64,000 nucleotides of DNA from Poseidonocella sp. HB161398 (GTDB taxonomy: Bacteria > Pseudomonadota > Alphaproteobacteria > Rhodobacterales > Rhodobacteraceae). Shown one piece after another: positions 52,072 through 62,991 of the stretch; position 1 is the first letter of the stretch; each line of letters begins with the position of its first letter. The DNA lies in the NCBI RefSeq assembly GCF_005870025.1, contig NZ_VATA01000029.1, positions 18,818 to 82,817 on the forward strand, given 5' to 3'. The notes beneath the pieces are model-generated. The model had not been told where the DNA came from, did not search any database, and worked only from the letters and a program-made list of their open reading frames with translations. The translations under genes and the position numbers were made by a program.

Positions 52072-52743
52072 ATGGCAACCAAGAGCTTCTCCCTCACCCT
52101 GCGCGACGACGGCACCGCCCGGCTGTCCTACATCTACCGGAGGCCCCGCGAGCCGGGGATCTCGCGCCTGTCCTGCGACCTCTCCGCGGCCGGGCTGGCG
52201 CGGCTGGCGGCCTTCTGCGAGATCTGCGATCTCCAGCGCGGCCGGTCCCTGCCGCTGGGGCTGGAGCTCGACGCCCTGTCGCTGCGCTTCCAGCCCGGCG
52301 AACCGGCGATGCTGCAGATCATGCGGATGGGGCGCAGCGGCCCCGAGCAGGTGACGGCGCCTTTCGCCGAGCTGCATGCCGAGCTGTCCGAGGCGACGGA
52401 TCGCTGCCTGGCGCTGGCGCGCAGTTCCCGCCGCGGGCGGATCATCTGGGAGATTCTGGGCCAGTGCCCCCGGCCCGGCGTCCTGCCGCCCGATCTGCCG
52501 CGCGACGAGGCCGATGCCGTCTTCCACCGGCTGGCGGAGATCACGCTGCTGTCTCTGGCCGGGGAGGCGGAGAAGCCGGGCTCGCCGCTGTCGCGCAAGC
52601 TGCGCCGCAAGAAGAGCTCGACCGAGGCGCAGGAGCATCTGGAGGCGGCGCTGGCCTCGCAGGCGCGGCTGCTCTTTCCCGGCCATGCGGCGCGGGTGGA
52701 GGGGGACGCCGTCCTGCCAGAGGATCTCCGCGACCGGGCATGA
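52072..52743 (+). CDS. protein of unknown function (223 aa)
   Basis: I do not recognise this protein. It has no signal peptide or membrane helix, begins MATKSFSLTLRDDGTARLSYIYRRP, and has a basic stretch KLRRKKSS near 188-195 and a helical C-terminal part (AQEHLEAALASQARLLFP). Composition and codon use are like real genes nearby, and the frame is open for its whole length. It lies 74 bp after the LuxR stop on the same strand, so it may be regulated or co-transcribed with it. The ribosome site is weak. Confidence 0.55.
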   Translation: MATKSFSLTLRDDGTARLSYIYRRPREPGISRLSCDLSAAGLARLAAFCEICDLQRGRSLPLGLELDALSLRFQPGEPAMLQIMRMGRSGPEQVTAPFAELHAELSEATDRCLALARSSRRGRIIWEILGQCPRPGVLPPDLPRDEADAVFHRLAEITLLSLAGEAEKPGSPLSRKLRRKKSSTEAQEHLEAALASQARLLFPGHAARVEGDAVLPEDLRDRA

Positions 52744-53589
52744 CCTTCGCGTCTCCGCGACCGGGCGACCTTCGCGCCCGGTCCGGGCTGCTTCCTGTCC
52801 CTGCATCCGCGCGGGACGCCCGGCCGGGGCCGGACCGCGCGGGCAAAGCGGGTTCATGGGCGCCCGACGGTGGGGGGGCAGGCGGCGCGGACATGGCGGA
52901 CCAGAGCCTCCGCCGTCCCCCGCGCGGGGCGGGTGCCCCGGCGCCGGGATCCCGGCCGGTGCCCGCGAGAATGCAGCTGCCCGCTCGGAAAAGCCGGTTC
53001 GGTCCCCGGACATCCCCGTGCGTCCCTTGCCTCTGCGGCCCTCCGGGGGGCTGCGTGATCGCCGCCGGCGCGGGCAGAGAGGTTGCGGGTCGCCCCTGCC
53101 GCGCTGAGAACGGCCGCAATGGCAGCGCGCTTGGCCATGGCGCGCGGGCACAGGGCCGCCTGGCCGCGGCGGATGCCGCCCCGGGACGGGGACGCCGACC
53201 AAGGCCGCTGAACGTCCGGAGGACCGCGTTCCCCTGCGCGCGAGGCAGGCGGCCAGGCGCCTGCCTCGCGCGCCCCTGCGATGCCGTTTGGCCCTGCGCC
53301 CGAGGGCAGGCGGCGGCATGGCGCGCGGCCGGAGGGCTGCGGTCCAGCAAGGGCGGAGACGGACCGCGGCCGCGCGCGGGCCGGGCAGGGGCTGGCCCGG
53401 GACCGGCGCGCGCGGAACCGAAACCCTGCGGCCATGGTGCCCGCAGGCGTCCGGCAAGGATCATGAGCCGTTGCCGGAAGGGACGGGAGGCCAGGACCGC
53501 CTCGGCGACGGGGCAGGCCGGACGGCGCAAAGACGGTTTCCCGTGCGCGCCCGCGGACCCATCTGCCGCATGCATCTCCGGCGGGCCTG
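52744..53589. other. gene-poor GC-rich stretch
   Basis: No open frame here has a family match or ribosome site. The stretch is rich in short GGCC/GCGC-type self-complementary words and contains one striking perfect hairpin at 53236-53273, listed separately. Confidence 0.6.
53236..53273. repeat. perfect 16-bp inverted repeat with 6-base loop
   Basis: GCGCGCGAGGCAGGCG, loop GCCAGG, then CGCCTGCCTCGCGCGC pair perfectly. No gene end lies within 300 bp on either side, and no T-run follows, so an ordinary terminator role is unlikely. Confidence 0.6.
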
Positions 53590-55485
<1,896 letters not shown>

Positions 55486-55848
55486 GCGCTTTCCTTCCGG
55501 TTTGCCGCAATCCTGCCCCTGCAGCCTGTCGGTCGCCTTGACCCGCGTCAAGTCCTCCGCGGTCAGGCGGGGCGCTGTCATCCGGGCTGGCTTCGGGGGC
55601 GCGCGCCCGCGGAAAAGCGCGGGCGGGCCACCTGAGGATCGCCGGATGCAACATCGCGTCCCGCCTGCGCCATCCGCAGGGACAGTCGCGATGTCCTCGG
55701 CGGCAGGTTCGGGCTTTTCCGCGGGCTGGACGGGACCTCGACCCCGCGGAGGCGACCAGCGCCGGATGATCCCTGCGCCGCGCGCGCCGCGCCATGCCTG
55801 CGCGTCGGCCATTCATTCATCGGGCTTTCGCGGTGCCACGGTCCCTCT
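55486..55848. other. gene-free stretch upstream of the FtsH-type gene
   Basis: About 360 bp without a supported gene; the FtsH promoter should lie here. A TTGACC word at 55536-55541 is on the wrong strand for it. I see nothing else of note. Confidence 0.5.
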
Positions 55849-56272
55849 TCAGTCGACGCGGAGGCGGATGCCGGTGCGGCCGATCAGAGGGGTCGGGGCA
55901 TCCCCGGCGTGCCGATAAGCAATCTGCACCGGGTGTCCCGCCGGACGCCGGCATAGGATCGGGAAATCCTGTACCGGCCAGTCGAGACCAGTCATCTTGA
56001 TCTGGCCCGCAGCCACGTCGGCGGTCTGAGGACCGGGCAGGCCGGACCGGATCTTCAGCGTCGGGCAGGTCCGGATCGCGCTGTTCGAGACGGTCTCGGG
56101 GCGGCTGCGCCTCCGGGTTCTGGCGACGTGCCACGCCATTTCGGGATCGAGCCGGATCGTGCGGGGGCAGTGTCGCGTCAGCGCCGCGCGGCAGTTCGAC
56201 CAGGTCGCTGAACGGTCGTGAGGGGAGGCAGGCTTCGCCGCGCCGTTGATCTATCGGCCGGAGTGAATCCCT
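55849..56272 (-). pseudogene. decayed IS5-family transposase fragment
   Basis: On the minus strand, the reading RTIRLDPEMAWHVARTRRR, then PETVSNSAIRTCPTLKIRSGLP and MTGLDWPVQDFPILCRRP, follows the N-terminal third of Rhodobacteraceae-type IS5 transposases (WFDPEMTW, YSDAAIQTCLTLKVLFGLPLRQT, GLDWPVPDFSTLCRRQ). The rest of the gene is missing. A GGGATTCA word near 56264-56271 resembles the sequence just ahead of the other IS5 fragment at 63586-63593, so it may be the old left end of the element. Confidence 0.65.
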
Positions 56273-56416
56273 TCAGACGGAACATGCAACAGGACCCGCG
56301 GCCGCGGGAATGGCGGGGCTGCGCCGCTTGCCGGGCGGCAGGCAAAGCCCGCCGGCTGCCGGTCTAAAGACGCATGTCCCGTGGCCGCCGGGTCGCGACC
56401 GCCTCTCGCCGTCCCG

Positions 56417-57217
56417 TCAGGGCAAGGGCCGGACGGCCTCCGCCCGGGCCACGGCGCTCTGCAGCCCGTCCATGCTCCGCCGCGCGAAGCGGTCCCAGTC
56501 GGAGGGCAGGTCGTGCTCGAGCACCAGGAGCCCGGCGCCGGTGGCGATGGAGGCGGGCAGGAGCCTGTCCCAGTCGAGCACGCCCTGGCCGAGATCGGCC
56601 CAGCCGCCCTCGTCCGCCGCCATGCCCGGGGGCGCCATGTCCTTGACATGCACCGCCGGGATGCGCCCGGCATAGCGGCGCAGCCAGGGCAGCGGATCGG
56701 CGCCCGCGCGCGCGATCCAGGCCACGTCGATCTCGAAGAGCAGCCGGTCGCCCAGCAGATGCTCGATCGGCAGCGATCCGTCCGGCAGGGGCTCGAACTC
56801 GAAGGCATGGTTGTGCCAGGCGAAGTCCAGCCCGTGATCGGCGAGCCGCGCCGCCAGCAGCTCGAGCTTGCGGCCGAGCGCGCGCCAGCCGTCGGCATCC
56901 GCGGGGCGCCGTTCGGGCGGCAGGAAGGGGGCGACGGCCAGCTCCAGCCCCAGGATCCGCGCCGAGGCGGTGACGCGGGCGAATTCCTGCTCGAACATCT
57001 CCAGGGTGAAATGCCCGGTGGTGCAGCCGAGCCCGGTCTCCTCCAGCAGCGCCTTCATCTCTTCCGGGGCGTCCCACTGGGTGTGATAGGGCTGCACGTC
57101 GGTATAGCCGAGCGCCTTCAGACGGCGGAACTGCGTGCCGAGATCGGGACCGGAGCGCGAGGACCAGAGCTGGAAGGCGATCCGCCCGCCGGGCAGTGCG
57201 CGGAGCATGTCGGTCAT
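56417..57217 (-). CDS. sugar phosphate isomerase/epimerase (xylose-isomerase-like TIM barrel)
   Basis: This 266-residue protein matches the AP-endonuclease-2/xylose-isomerase-like TIM barrel family, with metal-site strands FAWHNHAFEFEP near 134-145, LFEIDVAWIARAG near 160-172, AVHVKDMAP near 188 and VLEHDLPSD near 235. Members isomerise or epimerise sugars, inositols and their oxidised forms. The start at 57217 is one base after the stop of the ABC ATPase gene, so it is co-expressed with a sugar importer and probably acts on the imported compound. ATG choice is supported by GAGAGGCTC upstream; longer frames run inside the ATPase gene. Confidence 0.82.
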   Translation of the reverse strand: MTDMLRALPGGRIAFQLWSSRSGPDLGTQFRRLKALGYTDVQPYHTQWDAPEEMKALLEETGLGCTTGHFTLEMFEQEFARVTASARILGLELAVAPFLPPERRPADADGWRALGRKLELLAARLADHGLDFAWHNHAFEFEPLPDGSLPIEHLLGDRLLFEIDVAWIARAGADPLPWLRRYAGRIPAVHVKDMAPPGMAADEGGWADLGQGVLDWDRLLPASIATGAGLLVLEHDLPSDWDRFARRSMDGLQSAVARAEAVRPLP

Positions 57218-57218
57218 G

Positions 57219-58292
57219 TCAGAGCCTCTCTCCGGTGGCCGCATCGAAGAGCGCGGCGCGCGGCATGTCGAAGGCGAGCGCGGCTGCCTGGCCGGGCTCG
57301 GCATGGATGTCGCCCGCGGCGCGGATCCGCAGGGTCTCGCCGCCGGTCTCGGCCCAGAGCACGGTCTCGGGCCCCATCGGCTCGACCAGCGTGATCTGCG
57401 CGGCCAGGGCCGTGCCGCCATCCGCCGGGCCGGTCGTGTGCACATGCTCGGGGCGCAGGCCGAGCACGGCCGGGCCGTCCTGCGGCGCCGTCCGGAAGCC
57501 GTAGCCCGAGAGGTCGAGCCGCTGCCCCTGCCACAGGAAGGACCGCCCCTCGATCCGCCCTTCGAGGAAATTCATCATCGGCGCGCCCATGAATTCCGCG
57601 ACGAAGCGGTTGGCCGGGCGGTGGTAGATCTCCTCGGGCGTGTCGAATTGCTGGATCTCGCCGCCCTTCATCACGGCGATCCGGTCGCCGAGGGTCATCG
57701 CCTCCACCTGGTCATGGGTGACGTAGATCATCGTCGAGGCGATGCGCTGGTGCAGCTTCTTGATCTCGACCCGCAGGTCGTTGCGCAGCTTGGCGTCGAG
57801 ATTGGAGAGCGGCTCGTCGAAGAGGAACACCGCCGCCTCGCGCACCAGCGCGCGGCCGATGGCGACGCGCTGGCGCTGTCCGCCGGAAAGCGCGGCGGGC
57901 TTGCGCTTGAGGTAGGGCGTCAGCTGCAGCATCCCGGCGACATCGGCCACGCGCTGCGCGATCTCGCGCTTCGGCCGGCCCGCCGAGGCCAGCGCGAAGG
58001 ACAGGTTCCGCTCGACGCTCATATGCGGATAGAGCGCGTAGGACTGGAAGACCATGCCGATGCCGCGGTCCTTGGGCAGCGCGCGGGTCATGTCGGCGCC
58101 GCCGATCTCGATCCGCCCGCCCGCCACCGGCTCGAGCCCGGCGATCGCGTTGAGCAGGGTGGATTTCCCGCAGCCCGAAGGGCCGAGAAGGACGACGAAT
58201 TCGCCCTCGCGAATCGAAAGGTCGAGCCCGTCGATGGCCACGTGATGGCCGTATTCGATCCGGAGCCCGGAGAGTGTCACGGAAGCAGTCAT
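57219..58292 (-). CDS. ABC transporter ATP-binding protein, UgpC/MalK type
   Basis: This 357-residue ATPase has Walker A GPSGCGKST near 37-45, Q-loop in MVFQSYALYPHM, signature LSGGQRQRVAIGRAL, Walker B FLFDEPLSNLD, switch in YVTHDQVEAM, and a C-terminal regulatory OB-type domain (LGLRPEHVHTT and beyond) of the MalK/UgpC class. Such ATPases drive carbohydrate importers and can be shared by several. It lies three bases after the second permease gene. Confidence 0.92.
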   Translation of the reverse strand: MTASVTLSGLRIEYGHHVAIDGLDLSIREGEFVVLLGPSGCGKSTLLNAIAGLEPVAGGRIEIGGADMTRALPKDRGIGMVFQSYALYPHMSVERNLSFALASAGRPKREIAQRVADVAGMLQLTPYLKRKPAALSGGQRQRVAIGRALVREAAVFLFDEPLSNLDAKLRNDLRVEIKKLHQRIASTMIYVTHDQVEAMTLGDRIAVMKGGEIQQFDTPEEIYHRPANRFVAEFMGAPMMNFLEGRIEGRSFLWQGQRLDLSGYGFRTAPQDGPAVLGLRPEHVHTTGPADGGTALAAQITLVEPMGPETVLWAETGGETLRIRAAGDIHAEPGQAAALAFDMPRAALFDAATGERL

Positions 58293-58295
58293 GCC

Positions 58296-59153
58296 CTATC
58301 CCTTCACCGCGCCTGCGGTGATGCCCCGGACGAACCAGCGTCCCGAGAGCAGAAAGATCGCCAGCGGGACAAGCGCGGTCAGCACGGTGGCCGCCATGTC
58401 GACGGTGTAGTCGCGCTCGCCCGTGACGGTGTTGACGATGTTGTTGAGCTGGACGGTCATCGGCAGGTTCTCCCGCCCCGCGAAGACCAGCCCCAGGAGG
58501 AAGTCGTTCCAGATCGCCGTGCTCTGCAGGATCACCGCCACCACGGTCACCGGCGCCGCCAGGGGCAGCATGATGCAGAGGAAAATCCGCCAGAACCCCG
58601 CCCCGTCGATCTGCGCCGCCAGGAAGAGCTGCCGCGGCAGCCCGGAGTAGTAGCCGCGGAACAGCAGCGTCATCAGCGGGATGCCGAAGATGCAGTGGAT
58701 GACGATGATCGCGGGCAGCGTCTGGTAGATGCCGATGGCCGAGAGCCATTGCACCAGCGGATAGAGGAAGATCTGGTGGGGCAGGAAGGCGCCGAGCACC
58801 ATCAGCCCCAGCAGGAGCCCCGAGAGCGGCGGCTTCCAGAAGGTCATCGCATAGCCGTTGAGCGCCCCGGCCAGCACCGTGAGCCCGACGCTCGGCACGA
58901 CGATCTTCACCGAGTTCCAGAAGCCGGGGCTGATCCCGCCGCAGGTCAGCCCGGTGCAGGCGCCCGTCCAGGCCATCCGCCAGGCGGAGGGATCGAGCGC
59001 GCGGGGCAGGGCGAAGATGCCCGTCTCGCGCAGCTCGGGCATGGATTTCAGCGAGGTGGCCACCATCACGTAGAGCGGCAGGCCGAAGATCGCGGCCGCG
59101 GTCAGCAGGAAGGCATAGAGCGCGATGCGCTGCAGCAGGGCGGAGCGGGTCAT
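58296..59153 (-). CDS. carbohydrate ABC transporter permease, MalG type
   Basis: This 285-residue protein has six helices and the MalG-type coupling loop AAQIDGAGFWRIFLCIMLPLAAPV near 200-223, and ends RWFVRGITAGAVKG as is typical for the class. It pairs with the MalF-type permease, whose gene end overlaps its ATG by four bases. The start has GAGGGCG upstream. Confidence 0.92.
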   Translation of the reverse strand: MTRSALLQRIALYAFLLTAAAIFGLPLYVMVATSLKSMPELRETGIFALPRALDPSAWRMAWTGACTGLTCGGISPGFWNSVKIVVPSVGLTVLAGALNGYAMTFWKPPLSGLLLGLMVLGAFLPHQIFLYPLVQWLSAIGIYQTLPAIIVIHCIFGIPLMTLLFRGYYSGLPRQLFLAAQIDGAGFWRIFLCIMLPLAAPVTVVAVILQSTAIWNDFLLGLVFAGRENLPMTVQLNNIVNTVTGERDYTVDMAATVLTALVPLAIFLLSGRWFVRGITAGAVKG

Positions 59154-60055
59154 CGCGCGCCCTCCCGGGCCCTGCGCCGCAGCGCCGCGGCATAGTGGAA
59201 GGGCACGAAGACCGCCAGCACCGTCACCAGGAGCGCGATCGAGGCGGCCGAGGCCAGCGCGATGTTCTGCCGTCCGAAGAGGTAGTCCATGATGAATTTC
59301 GCCGGAACGTCCGAGGCCGTGCCCGGCCCGCCCCCGGTCAGCGCGACCACCAGGTCGTAGACCTTGATGACGCCCACGCTGAGCAGGACGACCGAGGTCG
59401 CGAGCATCCCGCCGAGCTGCGGCAGCACCAGGAAGGCATAGGTGCGCCAGGTGGAGATCCCGTCGACCCGCGCCGCCCGCCAGATGTCGCGGTCGATCCC
59501 GCGCAGCCCGGCCAGCATCAGCACCATGACCACGCCCGAGGCCTGCCAGACCCCGGCCAGCACCACAGCATAGATCGCCATGCCGCGGTCATAGGGCCAG
59601 TCGAAGGAGAAGCCCGTCCAGCCCCAGCCCTGCACCGCCGCCTGGATGCCGAGCGCGGGGTTCATCAGCCATTGCCAGACCAGCCCGGTGACGATGAAGG
59701 ACAGCGCCTGCGGATAGAGGAAGATCGTCCGGAACACCGCCTCGCCGCGCACCCCGCGATCGAGCGCCACCGCCAGCGCGGTGCCGACCAGCAGCGCGCC
59801 AGCAAGGAAGAAGGCGCCGAAGGTCAGCATGTTGCCGAAAGAGGTCTCCCAGCGCGAGGAGCCCAGCAGCTTGCGGTACTGCGCCAGGCCGACATAGTCG
59901 CCATTGGGGATCATGCCGGAGCTCGTCAGCGAGATACGGAAGGTCAGGATCACCGTGCCGAGATAGCAGAATAGCACGATCGCCCAGCTCGGCCCGAGGG
60001 CGAGAAGCGGCATGCTCCAGCGCGCCCTTGCGCCATCGGTCTTGAATAGGGTCAT
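59150..60055 (-). CDS. carbohydrate ABC transporter permease, MalF type
   Basis: This 301-residue permease has six helices and the coupling loop AARVDGISTWRTYAFLVLPQLGGM near 190-213. Its partner is the MalG-type permease encoded next. It is separated from the binding-protein gene by 51 bp containing a strong hairpin, which should lower permease levels relative to binding protein. Confidence 0.92.
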   Translation of the reverse strand: MTLFKTDGARARWSMPLLALGPSWAIVLFCYLGTVILTFRISLTSSGMIPNGDYVGLAQYRKLLGSSRWETSFGNMLTFGAFFLAGALLVGTALAVALDRGVRGEAVFRTIFLYPQALSFIVTGLVWQWLMNPALGIQAAVQGWGWTGFSFDWPYDRGMAIYAVVLAGVWQASGVVMVLMLAGLRGIDRDIWRAARVDGISTWRTYAFLVLPQLGGMLATSVVLLSVGVIKVYDLVVALTGGGPGTASDVPAKFIMDYLFGRQNIALASAASIALLVTVLAVFVPFHYAAALRRRAREGAR

Positions 60056-60075
60056 GGATGGGGTCCGGTCGGGGG

Positions 60076-60097
60076 TGCGGGGGCGGGAGCCCCCGCA
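60076..60097 (-). terminator. stem-loop between ABC binding protein and permeases
   Basis: TGCGGGGGC, loop GGGA and GCCCCCGCA form a perfect 9-bp stem just after the binding-protein gene (ending at 60107 on the minus strand). No T-run. It probably works as a partial attenuator or mRNA stabiliser. Confidence 0.5.
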
Positions 60098-60106
60098 GCG
60101 TCTGGA

Positions 60107-61357
60107 TCAGGCGTTTTCCTCGACGATCTCGGCGAAGCTCTCGACGAAGTCATCGGTGCTCATGGCCGGATCGTTGAAGAATTCGCTGATCAGGTCCTGG
60201 AACTGCCCGGCGGCGCTCGGCGACATCACCAGAAGCGGCGCGGGCGCGGCATCGCCCCCGGCGATCAGCGCCTTGCCCTTCTGCACGCAGGCATCGAGCG
60301 AACTGACATCGACATCCGAGCGGGCCGGGATCGAGCCCTTCAGCCGCGAGAAGTCGAGCTGCACCTGCGGGTCCTCGACCACCACGGCAAAAAGCTGCTG
60401 CGCGGCGTTCCAGTCCGCGCCGTCCTTCTTCGGAAAGGCGAAGGTGTCGCCCTGGATCACCAGCGCGGGCGCGCCCGGCATCGGCTCGCAGAAGAAGTCG
60501 CTGCCCGGCTCGCGCCCCTGCAGCAGCATCTCGCCCTTGACCCAGTCGCCGGAATACTGCGCGGCGGCCTTGCCCTCCAGCACCATCGCCGTGGCATCGT
60601 TCCACAGCCGCCCCGGCGCGCCGGGATCGACATAGCCGCGCATCTTCGCGTAGATCTCTGCCGCCTCGCGGAACTCCGGCGAGCGCACGGCCTCCGCGTC
60701 GAAATCGACATAGACCGAGTCGTAGCCCTCGACCCCCATCACGCCCAGCATCACGCCGTTGAAGACCTTGTTCTCCTGCCAGGACTGGCCGCCCCAGGCG
60801 ATCGGCACCAGACCCGCCGCCTTGACCTTGTCGAGCGCGTCGAAGAAGGCGTCCCAGGTGGCGGGCGGCTCGTCGAGCCCGATCTGCGCCAGCACCGGCG
60901 CCGACCAGATCAGCCAGTGGACATTGATCGACAGCGGCGCGGCATAGACGCTGCCCTTGGCGGAGACCGAGTCGAGGATGACCGGAGGGATCTTGTCTTT
61001 CAGTCCTTCAGCCTCGACCAGCCCGTCGATATCGCTCATCAGCCCGGCGGCGATCAGCTCCTTCGTCATCGGACCTGCGGGAAACATCTTCACCGTCGGA
61101 GGGTTGCCGCCGAGGATCCGGTTGATCGCCGCGGCATGGCCCGCCTCGAAGCCGGCGGTGGCGGTGTCGATCCATTCGCCGCCGCGCGCGGTGAAGGCAT
61201 CGGCGATCACCTGCGCCGCCGCCGCCTCGCTGCCCGAGGTCCATTCATGCGCGACCTCGGCTTTCAGCCCGTCGGCACGGGCCGCTCCGGGGCTGGCGGC
61301 GAGCGCGGTGGCGCCGAGCATGGCGGCGATGGCGAAGGCATTTCCCAGTTGCGTCAT
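60107..61357 (-). CDS. carbohydrate ABC transporter substrate-binding protein (family 1)
   Basis: This 416-residue periplasmic protein has a Sec signal (MLGATALAASPGAARA-D near 28) and reads as a family-1 sugar-binding protein: VAHEWTSGSEAAAAQVIADAFTARG near 35-59, MFPAGPMTKELIAAGLM, VHWLIWSAPVLAQIGLDEPPATWDAFFDAL, and YSGDWVKGEM. It captures the sugar for the two permeases and ATPase. A perfect LacI-type palindrome is 39 bp upstream of its start, and the LacI gene is divergent. Confidence 0.9.
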   Translation of the reverse strand: MTQLGNAFAIAAMLGATALAASPGAARADGLKAEVAHEWTSGSEAAAAQVIADAFTARGGEWIDTATAGFEAGHAAAINRILGGNPPTVKMFPAGPMTKELIAAGLMSDIDGLVEAEGLKDKIPPVILDSVSAKGSVYAAPLSINVHWLIWSAPVLAQIGLDEPPATWDAFFDALDKVKAAGLVPIAWGGQSWQENKVFNGVMLGVMGVEGYDSVYVDFDAEAVRSPEFREAAEIYAKMRGYVDPGAPGRLWNDATAMVLEGKAAAQYSGDWVKGEMLLQGREPGSDFFCEPMPGAPALVIQGDTFAFPKKDGADWNAAQQLFAVVVEDPQVQLDFSRLKGSIPARSDVDVSSLDACVQKGKALIAGGDAAPAPLLVMSPSAAGQFQDLISEFFNDPAMSTDDFVESFAEIVEENA

Positions 61358-61395
61358 GATCTTCCCTGTCAGCTGTGTCTCGTTCGATTCTTGTT

Positions 61396-61411
61396 GGGCA
61401 ATCGATTGCCC
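61396..61411. promoter_or_regulatory. LacI-type operator palindrome
   Basis: GGGCAATCGATTGCCC is a perfect 16-bp palindrome, 39 bp upstream of the sugar-binding protein start and 279 bp from the LacI regulator start. Its CG-centred form is usual for LacI/PurR-family sites, so it probably controls the transporter operon. The rest of the 332-bp gap contains no gene. Confidence 0.65.
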
Positions 61412-61689
61412 TTGTTTGCCGCTAGCAGACCGTCAGTGTACGGTGCAATGCCGATCTCGCGCGCGATGGCCGCTTCGGCCCCTCCGCCGTCCGAACCGTT
61501 CCCGGCCTGCCTGAAAATTGGTTCGGGATGCATATTTAAGCGGCGGTTGCCATGGCGCGGGCGGGGCAGGAGGCCGCGTCGTGCCGGGCGGCGGGCGCTG
61601 CGGCGCTGGACGGCGACCGCCTGCCCGGTGCAGATACAAGAACCCTGGCCTCCGGCGGAGCGGCCGGGCCAGCCGCAGGAGACCCGCCC

Positions 61690-62736
61690 ATGTCCGACAG
61701 CGCCCCGTCCAGACCGCCCACGATGCGCGATGTCGCCAAGGCCGCGGGCGTCGCCGTGTCGAGCGTCAGCCGCACCCTGGCCGATCCCGAGACCCGCAAG
61801 GTCGGCGCCGAGACCCGCAGCAAGATCCTGCGGGCCGCCGAGGAGCTCGGCTATTCGGTCAATCTCGCCGCGGCGAATTTCCGGCGCCGCGCCTCGGGGC
61901 TGATCCTGATGGTGATGCCGCCGCGCCATCCGGTGATCCCGGTCGTGCTCGACGTGCTGCACGGCGCCGACACGGTGCTGGCGGAGAAGGGCTACCGCAT
62001 GGTGGTCAGCAACCTCGCCAAGAGCCAGGAGGTCAACAAGCTGACCGTCGATCTCGCTTTCGGCGGCGTGCCCGACGGGATCCTCGTCGTCTCCGGCAGC
62101 CTGCCGCAGGACCGCGGCCGGTCGCTGCTGCGCGCGGGCGTCCCGACCGTCAGCGCGCTCTACGACCTCTCCTGGACCGGCATTCCCAGCGTGGTCACCG
62201 ATGACCGCGACAGCGCGTCCGCGGTGGCGCAGCGGCTGCTGGCGGCCGGCCACCGCCGCTTCGCCTATCTCAGCGGGCCGGAGGGCAACTACCACGAGAC
62301 CGAGCGCTTCCGCGGCGTCTCCGCCGCCATCGCCGGCGCCGGGCTTGCCGGGACGGAGCTGGTCCGGATCGAGGGGGATTTCTCCGCCGCCTCGGGCGAA
62401 GCGGCCGGGCGGGCGCTGCTCGGCCAGGCAGAACGGCCGACGGCGGTGATCGCCTGCAATGACACGATGGCGATCGGGCTCATGCATGTCCTCCGGTCCG
62501 GCGGGCTGCGGATCCCGCAGGATGTCTCGGTGGTGGGCTATGACGGCATCTCCTGGGGCCGCTACGTGGAACCTGCGCTGACCACGGTGGAGATCCCGGG
62601 CTTCGAGATCGGCAAGGCCGGGGCAGATCGGCTCCTGCGGCTGATGTCCGGCGAGGCCGCGCCCGCAGACGCGATGCGCCAGGCCTTCCCGGGCCGCTAT
62701 CTCGAACGGGCCTCGGCAGCGCCGCCGGGCGCCTGA
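61690..62736 (+). CDS. LacI-family transcriptional regulator
   Basis: This 348-residue protein has the LacI HTH with hinge at the N-terminus (TMRDVAKAAGVAVSSVSRTLADPETRKVGAETRSKILRAAEELGYSVN, residues 11-59) and a periplasmic-binding-type sensor domain after 65 (LILMVMPPRHPVIPVVLDVL, then VIACNDTMAIGLMHVL and DVSVVGYDGI). The ATG at 61690 has AGGAG eight bases upstream; 46 codons of open frame before it are Arg/Ala-rich and discarded. It is divergent from the sugar ABC operon and almost certainly its repressor, released by the imported sugar or a product. Confidence 0.92.
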   Translation: MSDSAPSRPPTMRDVAKAAGVAVSSVSRTLADPETRKVGAETRSKILRAAEELGYSVNLAAANFRRRASGLILMVMPPRHPVIPVVLDVLHGADTVLAEKGYRMVVSNLAKSQEVNKLTVDLAFGGVPDGILVVSGSLPQDRGRSLLRAGVPTVSALYDLSWTGIPSVVTDDRDSASAVAQRLLAAGHRRFAYLSGPEGNYHETERFRGVSAAIAGAGLAGTELVRIEGDFSAASGEAAGRALLGQAERPTAVIACNDTMAIGLMHVLRSGGLRIPQDVSVVGYDGISWGRYVEPALTTVEIPGFEIGKAGADRLLRLMSGEAAPADAMRQAFPGRYLERASAAPPGA

Positions 62737-62991
62737 TCCCCTGGCGCAATGAGCCGCAAGGCGGCTGGCCGGACGCCCCGGGAGAGGGCGGCAGCGCGGA
62801 CTGCCCGGACGGCCCTCTGCCATCGGGTCGGCGGCCCGCCGGGTTACTGCCCTCGGCGCTGTCGCCCCTAATCGGCGCCCGACCGTGACTCCCCCTTTCT
62901 CCGTTGGCATGCGCCCGAACCAAGCCCCGGCTCAGGACCCGTTGATTTCGGTCTCTTGGCGTGATCCAGGCCCGGCAAGACCACCTGAACG

